From Streptomyces sp. GKU 895 (GTDB lineage Bacteria > Actinomycetota > Actinomycetes > Streptomycetales > Streptomycetaceae), in NCBI GenBank assembly GCA_002027195.1, contig MWJO01000003.1, positions 1 through 64,000 on the forward strand: a stretch of DNA of 64,000 nucleotides. The letters run 5' to 3'. The position numbers and the translations under genes were made by a program. Positions within the stretch are counted from its first letter, which is position 1. Every line of letters begins with the position of its first letter. The notes beneath the pieces were generated by a model. The model made no database searches. It had not been told where the DNA came from and worked only from the letters and a program-made list of their open reading frames with translations. This document shows, piece by piece, positions 41,294 through 50,166 of the stretch.

Positions 41294-43276
41294 ATGACTT
41301 CCTCCCACCTGCCGCTCAGCCGGCGCCGACTGCTGGCCGCGGCCGGTGCGTCGACGGCTCTCGGTCTGCTGCGGTTCGCCCCCGAGGCCGCCGCGACCGA
41401 GGGTCCCCAGAGCTACACCGCGAGCTGGTCCTCCGTGGACCAGCACCCTCCGGCCCCGGCCTGGTTCCAGGACGCCAAGTTCGGCATCTACTACCACTGG
41501 GGCGCCTTCAGCGTCCCCGCCTTCGGCAACGAGTGGTACCCGCGCAACATGTATGTCGGCGGCTCCGCCGAGAACAACCACCACAAGGCCACCTACGGCG
41601 ACCCCGCGGCCTGGCCGTACAACAACTTCATCGACGGCGGCCGTGACAAGGCGGGCAACTACGTCCAGTTCGCCCCCAAACTGGCCTCCCAGGGCGGCAA
41701 CTTCGACCCGGACGCCTGGGCCCGGCTGTTCAAGTCCGCGGGCGCCCGGTTCGCCGGCCCGGTCGCCGAGCACCACGACGGCTTCTCCATGTGGAACAGC
41801 CGCGCCAACCCGTGGAACTCCGTCCAGCACGGCCCCAAGCTCGACCTGGTGGGGCTGCACGCGCAGGCCATCCGCGGGCAGGGCCTGAAGTTCATGGCCT
41901 CACTGCACCACGCCTACCACTTCAACGGCTTCTACGACCACGTGCCCAACCAGTCGGACCCGACGCTGCGCATCCTCTACGGCCAGCAGGGCTCGGCCGC
42001 CGAGAACAAGCTCTGGTACGACAAGCTGATCGAGGTCATCGACGGCTACCAACCGGACCTGGTCTGGCAGGACTTCGACCTGAACCTCGTCCAGGAGGCC
42101 TACCGGCTCCAGTTCCTCGCCCACTACTACAACCAGGCCGTCGCCTGGAACAAGGACGTCGTCGCCACCTACAAGGACGGCCTCAACAACAAGGGTGAGG
42201 TCTTCGACTTCGAGCGCGGCGGCCCGGCGGATCTGCTCACCCCCTACTGGCTCACCGACGACAGCATCTCCTCCTCCAGCTGGTGCTACACGGTGGGCAT
42301 CGGCTACTACTCGACGCAGGCGCTGCTGCATTCGCTGATCGACCGGGTCAGCAAGGGCGGCAGCATGCTGCTGAACATCGCCCCGATGGCCGACGGCACC
42401 ATCCCGTCCGGGCAGCAGTCCATCCTGCTCGCGATGGGCGACTGGCTCGGCCGCTTCGGAGAGGCCGTCTACTCCACCCGCTCCTGGTCGAGTTACGGCG
42501 AGGGCCCCACCAAGATGGGCGGAGGCTCGTTCAGCGGACCGGTGGCCGGCAAACCGCAGGACGTCCGGTTCACCCGCAGCCGGGACAACAAGGTGCTCTA
42601 CGCCACCGCCCTGGGCTGGCAGGGCGGCACCATGACCGTCACGACGCTGAACTCGAACCGGATCAACCTCAGCAGCCTGACCGGCGCCCAACTGCTGGGC
42701 AACACCGCCGGCACCTACATCAACCTGCCCGCACCGACCCAGGACGCGTCCGGCCTGCACCTGACCATGCCCTCCGCCAACGCGCCCTTCAGCGCCCTGG
42801 CATACACCGTCAAGCTCACCTTCTCCGGCGAGATCCCCGTTCTGGGCGCGCCGGGCGGCTCCACGAGCTGGGTGAGGATCGCCAACGTGACCAGCGGGCT
42901 GGTGCTCGACAGCGGGGGCAACGTGGCCGCCGGCTCCAACCTCAAACAGTGGAACTACGACGGCAGCACCAACCTGCAATGGCAGCTGATCGACCTCGGC
43001 ACCGGCTACTACCGCATCGTGAACCGCACCAACGGCATGGTCGCCGACAGCTGGGGCAACGCCGCGAACGGCGCCCCCGCCCGCCAGGAGACATGGAACG
43101 GCGGCAACAACCAGCAGTGGTCCCTCAACAGCCTGGGCAACAACCGCTACCAGATCGTCAACCGCGGCACCGGCACCGCCCTCGACGGCGCCGGCAGCAC
43201 CACCAACGGCTCCACCACGGTGCTGTGGACGCCGAACTCCAGCACCAACAACGCGTGGACCATCACCGCCGTCTGA
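41294..43276 (+). CDS. GH29 alpha-L-fucosidase with C-terminal trefoil module
   Basis: A 660-aa enzyme exported by a Tat-type signal (SRRRLLAAAGASTA). The GH29 blocks are WFQDAKFGIYYHWGAFSVPA, HHDGFSMWNS and the nucleophile Asp in DLVWQDFDLN (family form WFDG altered to WQDF). GGSMLLNIAPMADGTI is typical of the barrel end. A CBM13-like trefoil (LQWQLIDLGTGYYRI, NNQQWSL) ends the protein. It is expected to remove terminal fucose from plant glycans, for example on arabinogalactan proteins or xyloglucan. Start: ATG 41294. Confidence 0.88.
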   Translation: MTSSHLPLSRRRLLAAAGASTALGLLRFAPEAAATEGPQSYTASWSSVDQHPPAPAWFQDAKFGIYYHWGAFSVPAFGNEWYPRNMYVGGSAENNHHKATYGDPAAWPYNNFIDGGRDKAGNYVQFAPKLASQGGNFDPDAWARLFKSAGARFAGPVAEHHDGFSMWNSRANPWNSVQHGPKLDLVGLHAQAIRGQGLKFMASLHHAYHFNGFYDHVPNQSDPTLRILYGQQGSAAENKLWYDKLIEVIDGYQPDLVWQDFDLNLVQEAYRLQFLAHYYNQAVAWNKDVVATYKDGLNNKGEVFDFERGGPADLLTPYWLTDDSISSSSWCYTVGIGYYSTQALLHSLIDRVSKGGSMLLNIAPMADGTIPSGQQSILLAMGDWLGRFGEAVYSTRSWSSYGEGPTKMGGGSFSGPVAGKPQDVRFTRSRDNKVLYATALGWQGGTMTVTTLNSNRINLSSLTGAQLLGNTAGTYINLPAPTQDASGLHLTMPSANAPFSALAYTVKLTFSGEIPVLGAPGGSTSWVRIANVTSGLVLDSGGNVAAGSNLKQWNYDGSTNLQWQLIDLGTGYYRIVNRTNGMVADSWGNAANGAPARQETWNGGNNQQWSLNSLGNNRYQIVNRGTGTALDGAGSTTNGSTTVLWTPNSSTNNAWTITAV

Positions 43277-43308
43277 AGCACCACCCCCCACCAAGGAAGA
43301 AGGAGAGC

Positions 43309-44667
43309 ATGAAGAAGGAGCACAGGGAGAGCAGGAAACGGCGTCCGCTCCTGATGGCCATAGCGGCAGCGGCACTTCTCGTCGTGTCCGCCGCCGGCAC
43401 CGCGTTCAGCAGCACCCCCGGTGTGTCCGCACTCGCATCGGACGCGCGCCCCCTCGCGGCGCCCAGCTCCGGCTGCGGCAAGGCCCCGACGCTGACGAGC
43501 GGCACCCGCACGATCCAGAGCGGCGGCCAGAACCGCACCTACATCCTGCGGATCCCCGCCAACTACGACAACAACCGCGCCTACCGGCTGTACTTCGGCT
43601 TCCACTGGCGGGGCGGCACGGCGAACGACGTCGACTCGGGCGGGAGTGACGGCTACAACTGGTCCTACTACGGGCTGCGGCGCCTCGCGGACCAGGCGAA
43701 CAACGGCACGATCTTCGTCGCCCCTCAGGGCAACGGCAACGGCTGGGCCAACCCCAACAACCAGGACCTGGGCTTCGTCGACGCCATGGTCGACCAGCTC
43801 AAGGCCGGTCTGTGCGTCGACACCACCCAGGTGTTCGCCGGCGGCTTCAGCTACGGCGGCGGCATGTCGTACGCGATCGCCTGCTCCCGGGCGAACGTCT
43901 TCCGCGCAGTCTCCGTCTACTCGGGCGCGAACCTCAGCGGCTGCAACGGCGGCACCCAGCCCATCGCCTACATGGGGCTGCACGGCATCCAGGACAACGT
44001 GCTGCCCATCCAGTCCGGCCGGGACCTGCGCAACACCTTCGTCCGCAACAACGGCTGCACCCAGCAGAACCCGCCCGAGCCGGCGGCCGGCAGCCGGACA
44101 CACATCATCACCAACTACTCCGGCTGCCGGGCCGGATACCCCGTCGTCTGGGCCGCGTTCGACGGCGGGCACGACCCGGGCCCCGTCGACGGCGGCGGCA
44201 GTGGCTGGCGCACCTGGACGTCGGCCGCGGTGTGGCAGTTCTTCACCCAGTTCGACTCGAACCAGCCGCCCCCGCAGTCCGGCAACCAGCAGATCATCGG
44301 CCAGCAGTCGGGACGCTGCCTCGACATCAACAACTCGACCACGACGAACGGCACGCAGGCACAGCTGTGGGACTGCAACGGCGGCTCCAACCAGCGGTGG
44401 ACCTACTCCGCCGGAAAGCAGCTGGTCGTCTACGGCAACAAGTGCCTGGGCGTGGGTCAGGGAGCGGGCAGCGGCACCCCGGCCGCGATCTGGGACTGCA
44501 GCGGGCAGCCGGACCAGCAATGGAACGTCAACGCCGACGGCACGATCACCGCAGCACAGTCGGGGCTCTGCCTGGACGCCAACGGGCAGGGAACGGCCAA
44601 CGGGACGAAAGTCCAGCTGTGGACGTGCACAGGCGGCGCCAATCAGCACTGGCGCCTGCAGACCTGA
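43309..44667 (+). CDS. CE1-type esterase (feruloyl/acetylxylan esterase family) with CBM13
   Basis: A 452-aa secreted esterase. After the signal peptide (ends near GVSALA) comes an alpha/beta-hydrolase domain of the PHB-depolymerase/CE1 type: YFGFHWRGGTAND, nucleophile elbow VFAGGFSYGGGMSY, Asp in YMGLHGIQDNVLP and His in AAFDGGHDPGP. The last 130 residues form a CBM13 (NQRW, DQQW, NQHW). It would remove acetyl or feruloyl groups from decorated polysaccharides. The start at 43309 follows AGGAG. It is the last gene of the plus-strand operon, ending just before a strong terminator. Confidence 0.87.
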   Translation: MKKEHRESRKRRPLLMAIAAAALLVVSAAGTAFSSTPGVSALASDARPLAAPSSGCGKAPTLTSGTRTIQSGGQNRTYILRIPANYDNNRAYRLYFGFHWRGGTANDVDSGGSDGYNWSYYGLRRLADQANNGTIFVAPQGNGNGWANPNNQDLGFVDAMVDQLKAGLCVDTTQVFAGGFSYGGGMSYAIACSRANVFRAVSVYSGANLSGCNGGTQPIAYMGLHGIQDNVLPIQSGRDLRNTFVRNNGCTQQNPPEPAAGSRTHIITNYSGCRAGYPVVWAAFDGGHDPGPVDGGGSGWRTWTSAAVWQFFTQFDSNQPPPQSGNQQIIGQQSGRCLDINNSTTTNGTQAQLWDCNGGSNQRWTYSAGKQLVVYGNKCLGVGQGAGSGTPAAIWDCSGQPDQQWNVNADGTITAAQSGLCLDANGQGTANGTKVQLWTCTGGANQHWRLQT

Positions 44668-44671
44668 CGGA

Positions 44672-44709
44672 CCGGGGCCAGGCCCGACACCGTACGGTCC
44701 TGGCCCCGG
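44672..44709. terminator. Bidirectional terminator between convergent CAZyme operons
   Basis: A perfect 11-bp stem, CCGGGGCCAGG (44672-44682) with CCTGGCCCCGG (44699-44709); the 16-nt loop contains a second palindrome, ACCGTACGGT. Confidence 0.75.
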
Positions 44710-44763
44710 GACCTGACATGCAGGCAGAGCAAGCCCGGACGCTCCCTCGGGTGACCGCCAGGC

Positions 44764-46135
44764 TCAGTACCAGACGGAGAACGTGGCGTCGGCTCTGCCG
44801 GTGGCGGTGGAGATCGGGTCGATACGCAGCGCGTAGTTGAAGTGCCGGATGTAGCGGTCCGGGTAGTTGTGGGAGCGGAACGACGACCAGGACGGGTCGG
44901 CGAGCCCGGCGGTTCTGTGGAAGGTGGCGTCCTGGGCGAATGTCGCGGTGCCGTCGTCGGCGTCCAGCCGCAGTTGGTAGTAGGAGTGCCGCAGGTAGCG
45001 GGTCGGGGCGGTGACGGACTGGAAGGAGACACCGGAGGGGTCGGCCAGCCCGGGCACCAGCTTCCATTGCGAGTCGTGTACGGGTCGAACGGGTACGGGT
45101 CGATGCGGCCGAGGGAATCGACCTGACGCCAGTACCTGTCCGGGAAGTTGTAGGACTTCAGCCGGTTCCAGGCAGGCTTTCCCCACTTGGCGACCATGTT
45201 GTCGTACACCGTCTGGGGGATCGGCTTGATGTCGGCGTGCTTGGAGTTCAGCGGCTGGGTGTAGAGGCGCCGGTCGGTGGGGGTCCAGGTGCCGGTGGAG
45301 AGGTCGTCGGTCTGGTAGGCGTAGAAGAGCGCGTTGGCGTCGCCCCACAGGTACCAGGTGCCGGAGGCCTCGGTGAGGATCGGGCCCTCGATGCCTCCCT
45401 GCGGCGCCAGGCCGGAGGTGAACTGGGTGAAGCTGCCGGGGGCGAGGGAGGTGGACCTCGCCCCCACCAGGCTGTTGCGGCCTTTGTAGTACAGGTAGTT
45501 GACGCCGTTCACGTCCTTCGCCAGGGTGCCGTCGATGATGTCGTAGCCCGGATCGAAGAAGACCTGCGGTGCCGTCACCGTCTGGAAGTCCGTGGTGTAG
45601 TTGACCATGATCACGTTGTGTCCGCTGCTGTTCACGGCCGAGTAGGTGAGGGCGTACTGGCCGCGGGAGGGGTCCCAGAAGGCTTCGGGCGCCCAGGTGT
45701 GGGTGGCCATGTCGTGCAGTTTCAGCAGCCGGTAGTTGTCGAAGGAGCGCAGGTCGGCGGAGTCCCAGACGTGGATGTACGGCGTCTTCTTGGTCCAGTC
45801 GGTGCCCTTCAGGTTGGTCGCCATGACGACGTAGGTGCCGTCCTGCTTGGGCAGGATGAAGGGGTCCCGCAGACCGAGGTCGCCCGCGGTCGGGGTCACG
45901 ACGGGGTTGTTCTGGTTCAGCGGCATCCATTGCAGCGCGTCGGTGCTGACCGCGAGGTGCAGGCCGTAGTCCGTGCCGAGGTTTCTCGGTGACTGGGTGA
46001 AGTAGGCCATGACGTACGGGGAGGCCGTCGCCGCGCTCGCGGACCCGCTGCCGAGGGTCAGCACGCCGGTGGTGGACAGCGGGACGCCGCGGCCATGCCG
46101 AGGAACAGCCGGCGCGACGGTTGGTGGGCGCTCAT
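44764..46135 (-). CDS. GH43 glycoside hydrolase with C-terminal CBM42 (AbfB) module, frameshifted
   Basis: A five-bladed beta-propeller GH43 enzyme, probably an arabinofuranosidase. Recognisable are the N-terminal blade (YVMAYFTQSPRNLGTDYGLH), LRDPFILPKQDG, HTWAPEAFWDP and the catalytic-acid region GGIEGPILTEASG. A CBM42 beta-trefoil with repeats YLRHSYYQLRL and YIRHFNYALRI follows. Frame breaks: near 46085-46095, where the signal MSAHQPSRRLFLGMAA (twin-arginine-like, ATG 46135) is cut off, and at GGG 45082-45084, where a fourth G restores the CBM42. It is the last gene of a minus-strand operon with the GH54 and GH43 genes upstream. Confidence 0.83.
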
Positions 46136-46225
46136 CTGGTGTCTCCGGGGCGTGGGAAGGTGCGGGCGGATGGAGAACCCGTGGGCGGCCCCGGCCCGGA
46201 GCCGCCCACGGGTTCGGTCCCTTGT

Positions 46226-47781
46226 TCAGCTCCAGGGAGCCGCGGTGAGCCAGCTGGTGTCCTGGGCCCATGACGTCGTGGAGTCAAAGGCGTTGGAGCC
46301 GCCGTTGCTCGCGATGTAGACCGTGTAGTTGTAGTGGCGGAGGTACTTCGTCGGGAAGTTGGCGGACTGGAACGAGGTGCCGGTGCCGCTGTTGCCCGTG
46401 GTGGGGCAGAAGGTGGCGTCCTTCGCGAAGTTGCTTCCGCCGTCGTCGAAGTTCAGGTTGAGCTGGTAGTTGTAGTGGCGCAGGAACTGGCCGGGCTTGT
46501 CGACGGACTCGAAGGACAGGCACGAGGTGTTGGCCAGTCCGGCTCGGACGATCCAGGTGGCGTCGGCCTTGTCGGTGGCCGAGCTGGCGGACGTGATGTT
46601 GGAGATGACGACCTTGGAGTCGGCGTCGTTGTGGCGCAGGTAGTGCGAGGTGCAGCAGGGCGAGGTGGTGGCCTTCAGAGAGATCCGGGAGCCGGGGGTG
46701 AGGGTTCCGGTACCGGTCGAGGCGCTGCTGTAGCCGGCGGCGGTGATGTTGGCCTGGACGGCGTTCTCGGTGGCGTCCGAGGGGTAGCCCTGGGTCATGA
46801 CGCCCTCGTAGAAGGTGCCCTGGGCCCACTTGCTGTTGTCACCGCCGATGCCGAGGATGATGGCGCCTTCCTTGTGCATCGGGTTGTAGCCGGAGGCGGT
46901 GGGGCGTATGCCGTTGTAGAAGGTGGACAGCCCGCCCGACTGGGCGTCGCCGCCGCGCAGGGCCCACTGGTTCGCGCCGCCCTTGAGCATGGCGGTCAGG
47001 AACCGGTGGTCGACGCTGGGGTTGCCCGCGTTGAATCCGCGGTTGACCCCGGAGAACAGGCCGTTCTCCAGGTCGGCCATCACCCAGGGACCGTTGCCGC
47101 TGCCCCAGCCCCAGCCCTTGTTGTTGCCGAAGTAGAGGGCCTCCATGTGGCCGTTGCCGGTGTCCAGGTTGTTGGTCTCGGCGTTGCCGTAGTCGAAGCA
47201 GCAGCCGCCGTTGAAGTGCTTGCCGTTGAAGATGGCGTACATGCCCTCGGGCTGGTCGCCGGTGGCGATGCCGTTGGTGTTGTTGTTGCGGTAGCCGGTG
47301 CCGGGGGCGATGTAGACGCCGTACGCCTTGTGCCCGCCCACGGTGACCGGGGCTTCGACGGCGTTGGCGAGGTTGTCCGGACCGCCGGCGGCTCCGCCTC
47401 CGGGTGCCTGGGTGAGGTTGTTGCCCTTGGGGGACTGGTCGTAGATGACGGTGATGACGCAGCTGGTGTTCGCGCAGAAGGAGTCCTGTGCGGCGGCGTC
47501 GGCGTATCCGCCCGCGCTCAGCAGCCCGATGTCCTTGGTCGCGTTGTCGGAAGCGCGCCTGACCTGGTACAGCGGGCCGTTGTACGCCCCGTACAGGGCG
47601 CGGGTGGTGCTGTGCGCGGCGACGCAGGGGGTGCTGCCCGCGGCGTAGAGGTCACATGGCCCCTGGGTGGCGGCCTGCGAGGGGGTGGTCGTGGCGGTGA
47701 GCAGGCCGCCGGCGAGGGCGGCGGTGGCACCGGCCGCCAGCAGTGCGCGTCTGACGCGGTGCATCCACTGTTTTTGATCAT
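46226..47781 (-). CDS. abfB: GH54 alpha-L-arabinofuranosidase with CBM42 (AbfB)
   Basis: The classical GH54-CBM42 architecture of fungal AbfB. The catalytic domain begins GPCDLYAAGSTPCV; vicinal cysteines are in GGCCFDYGNAE, nucleophile Glu in VMADLENGLFSG and acid/base Asp in LGIGGDNSKWA. The C-terminal trefoil has the three arabinose-binding lobes HYLRHND, QFLRHYNYQL and KYLRHYNYTV. The start ATG at 47781 (after AGGAG) is out of frame with the body; one more A in the five-base run at 47771-47775 gives MIKKQWMHRVRRALLAAGA. Otherwise ATG 47764 could serve without a good ribosome site. Second gene of the minus operon, 49 bp behind the GH43 gene. Confidence 0.92.
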
Positions 47782-47830
47782 GAAGAACTCCTATGCGGGG
47801 TGGAGTGGGAGGTGAGTGAAACTCCCGGTG

Positions 47831-49258
47831 TCAGCTCGTCACGCGGAACGTGGCGTCACCGCGTCCCGTCGCGGTGGTGATCGGGTCGAGGCGCAGCTGG
47901 TAGGCGTAGTGGCGGATGTAGTGGTCGGGGTGGTTGTACGACTGGAACGACGACCAGGTGGGGTCGGCGAGGCCGTCGACCTTGCGGAAGGTGGCGTCCG
48001 CGGCGAACTGGCTGCTGCCGTCGTTGCGGACGAGCTGGAAGTCGTAGTTCTGGTGGCGCAGGTAGTAGCCGGGGTAGTTGACCGACTCGAAGGAGACGGT
48101 TCCGGTCCCCGCAAGGCCGGGCCGCAGCCGGAACTGGGAGTCCTCGACCGGGGTGACGTTCGGGTCGATGCGCACGTCGAAGTTGGTCTGGCGTATGTAG
48201 CGGTCCTGGAAGTTGTACGACTGGAGCCGCTGCGCGGGGGTGTTGGGCCAGCGGGCCAGGACGCGGCTCTCCTCGGCGGCCGTGAGGGGCGTGATCGCGC
48301 CGTGGCGTTTGGCGGTGCCGCCCATGTCGTAGTCGGCCGTCGGCTGGAGCTGGTAGGTGCTGACGTCGAACGGGTCGGTCGTCAGGATCGGCCGGTATTC
48401 GCGTACGCCCTGCGGGTTGTTGTAGTCGATGTAGAGGGCCCACCGATTGCTGTTCTGGAACTTCATCCAGACCGGGCCTTCGACCACGTTGCCGGTGAGG
48501 CCGATGCTGGCGAGGTTGCCGAGGTTGGTCCACGTCCCCAGGATCGAGTTGCTGCCCTCGACGTTGTTCTGGCCGTCGCCGGAGACCCTGAGGTAGCGGT
48601 AGGGGCCGGTTCCCGCGGGTACCTCGGTCATCTGGGTGTCGACGACCGCGGTGCTGCCGGGCGGGTCGATCCAGATCTGCGGGGTGGTGATGGAGTGGAA
48701 GTCGGTGGTGCGGGCGGCGTAGATGCGGTACTTGTTGATGCCGTTCAGCGTGGCGTTCGTCGCCCAGTACAGGACGTAGTCGTTGGTCTCGGGGTTCCAG
48801 ATCGCCTCCGGCGCCCACGCGTTCTTTCCGCCGGGGACCAGTGAGGCGGCGGGGAGCAGCCACGGGTCCGACCAGTTCACCAGGTCGGTCGACTCCCACA
48901 CCACGAAGTTGGGGCTGCCGTTCTGGTAGGTCGAGCCGCAGCGGACGCACAGATCGGTCGCGATGATCCAGTACTTCCTGCCGTCCTGGGAGCGCACCAG
49001 TGCAGGGTCGCGCACGCCCTTCGTACCGATCTTCGAGTTGAGGACCGGCGCTCCGCCGTTGAGGTCGTTCCAGTGCAGGCCGTCCGTGCTGTGCGCGACG
49101 TACAGCATCTGACCGGTCGCGGAGTCGCCGGTGAAGTGCACCATCAGGTAGCCGGGGTCTGCGGCGGCCGCCCGCTGGGGTGTGGTGAGTGCTTGGCCCG
49201 TGAAGAGGAGGCAGACGGCGAGCAATATCACCGTCAGCCGGGCGCGGAGCGCAGACAT
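47831..49258 (-). CDS. GH43 arabinofuranosidase-type enzyme with CBM42
   Basis: A 475-aa secreted enzyme. The signal MSALRARLTVILLAVCLLF ends near AAAADPG; the GH43 propeller contains YLMVHFTGDSATGQ, GVRDPALVRSQDG, NAWAPEAIWNPETND and the acid Glu region NVVEGPVWMKFQ. From about residue 335 a CBM42 carries YIRQTNFDVRI, YYLRHQNYDFQL and YIRHYAYQLRL. It is a close paralogue of the gene at 58972 and shares its promoter. First gene of a three-gene minus-strand operon controlled by the promoter at 49587-49660. Start: ATG 49258 after GGAGAT. GH43 subfamily was not determined. Confidence 0.9.
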   Translation of the reverse strand: MSALRARLTVILLAVCLLFTGQALTTPQRAAAADPGYLMVHFTGDSATGQMLYVAHSTDGLHWNDLNGGAPVLNSKIGTKGVRDPALVRSQDGRKYWIIATDLCVRCGSTYQNGSPNFVVWESTDLVNWSDPWLLPAASLVPGGKNAWAPEAIWNPETNDYVLYWATNATLNGINKYRIYAARTTDFHSITTPQIWIDPPGSTAVVDTQMTEVPAGTGPYRYLRVSGDGQNNVEGSNSILGTWTNLGNLASIGLTGNVVEGPVWMKFQNSNRWALYIDYNNPQGVREYRPILTTDPFDVSTYQLQPTADYDMGGTAKRHGAITPLTAAEESRVLARWPNTPAQRLQSYNFQDRYIRQTNFDVRIDPNVTPVEDSQFRLRPGLAGTGTVSFESVNYPGYYLRHQNYDFQLVRNDGSSQFAADATFRKVDGLADPTWSSFQSYNHPDHYIRHYAYQLRLDPITTATGRGDATFRVTS

Positions 49259-49592
49259 CGGATCTCCTGTCGGGTGCGGGTGCGCCGCCGGGTGAAGGGG
49301 GAGCGGGGCGGCGGGGGGAGCCTGGTCTCGGAACGTGCGGGACAGGACCCGAACACTTCGCGGGCCGGAAGGGCGGATCCGGGCGGCGGTGTTTCACTGC
49401 TTCTCCCAGGACGCCGTGGCGACGGCGTGTCAGGGCGTGCGGGCAGGAACACCTGACCAGGTGGGGGCGGTTACGGCACCGATCGGGGTGTGTGCCTCTC
49501 GGTGCCGGTGACGGTGTTTCAGGTGGTCGGCGCTTCAGCCGGAAGTCTTCATGACCAACTCACTGTCCGATCAGGCATATTGGACGATATGT

Positions 49593-49660
49593 CGAACACT
49601 GTTCGCGAAATCGGGCAGAGGCTAGATCTGGAAAAGTGAGTGCGTCAATACATCCGACAG
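49593..49660 (-). promoter_or_regulatory. Promoter P1 and palindromic operator for the GH43-GH54-GH43 operon
   Basis: On the minus strand: TTGACG (49648-49643), 18-nt spacer, TAGCCT (49624-49619), then exactly 13 nt (CTGCCCGATTTCG) to the palindrome CGAACACTGTTCG (49605-49593). The 19 bp covering the -35 box (49642-49660) are identical to those at 58728-58746 on the other strand. The position of the palindrome just downstream of the start site suggests repression (inference). Confidence 0.75.
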
Positions 49661-50000
49661 ATCCGATTGGTTGAACGTCCGGATGGGCGCTCCGGCGCTC
49701 ACCGTGTCTCCTGATCCGGCTACGGCGACGTCCCTCAGTTTCTGTTATTTCCCCGCCGCCCGTCCGTCTCCTGTGCATGCATACGACACGACCGATCACC
49801 CGGCGCACCACACTCGAGGCCACGGGTACCGCAGCCGCCGCTTCAGAAGATGCTGCGCCCTGCGCGTGGCCGCAGAACTGCGGGGTGACCCGACGGTCGG
49901 TCAGAATTTTGTGTTCACACGGCTGGACACAGGCAACGTCCGTATCCGTTAATCCAACTAGTCCATCCAACGTGTCGGTGAAGCTCCGCGTTCCATATTT

Positions 50001-50013
50001 CGAACGATGTTTG
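50001..50013. promoter_or_regulatory. Weaker copy of the CGAAC-N3-GTTCG operator
   Basis: CGAACGATGTTTG with flanks ATATTT and AAAAGTCG, matching the consensus of the three promoter-proximal sites except one base in the right arm. It lies 154 bp upstream of the GH127 start, without the fixed distance to a -10 box seen at the other three. Confidence 0.5.
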
Positions 50014-50166
50014 AAAAGTCGAACCACGTGCGGGCGATGTCGCCGGTGTGCAGGGCGCCGGGTCGGCAGCACTCAAGCCCGTGACCCGCCAGGCCCGACC
50101 GTTGGACGTGTGAGCCGGCACATCAACAGTCCAGGCAGTCGCTCTGCCGTATCGAAAGGGTTCGAG

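Larger units (their letters stand above)
49259..50166. other. Divergent regulatory region between two arabinofuranosidase units
   Basis: About 900 bp with no supported gene. It holds the minus-strand GH43 promoter and operator (49587-49660) and a second palindrome at about 50001-50013, 154 bp upstream of the GH127 start. A possible plus-strand promoter (TGGACA, then TTAATC after 19 bp) lies near 49923-49955. Confidence 0.5.
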
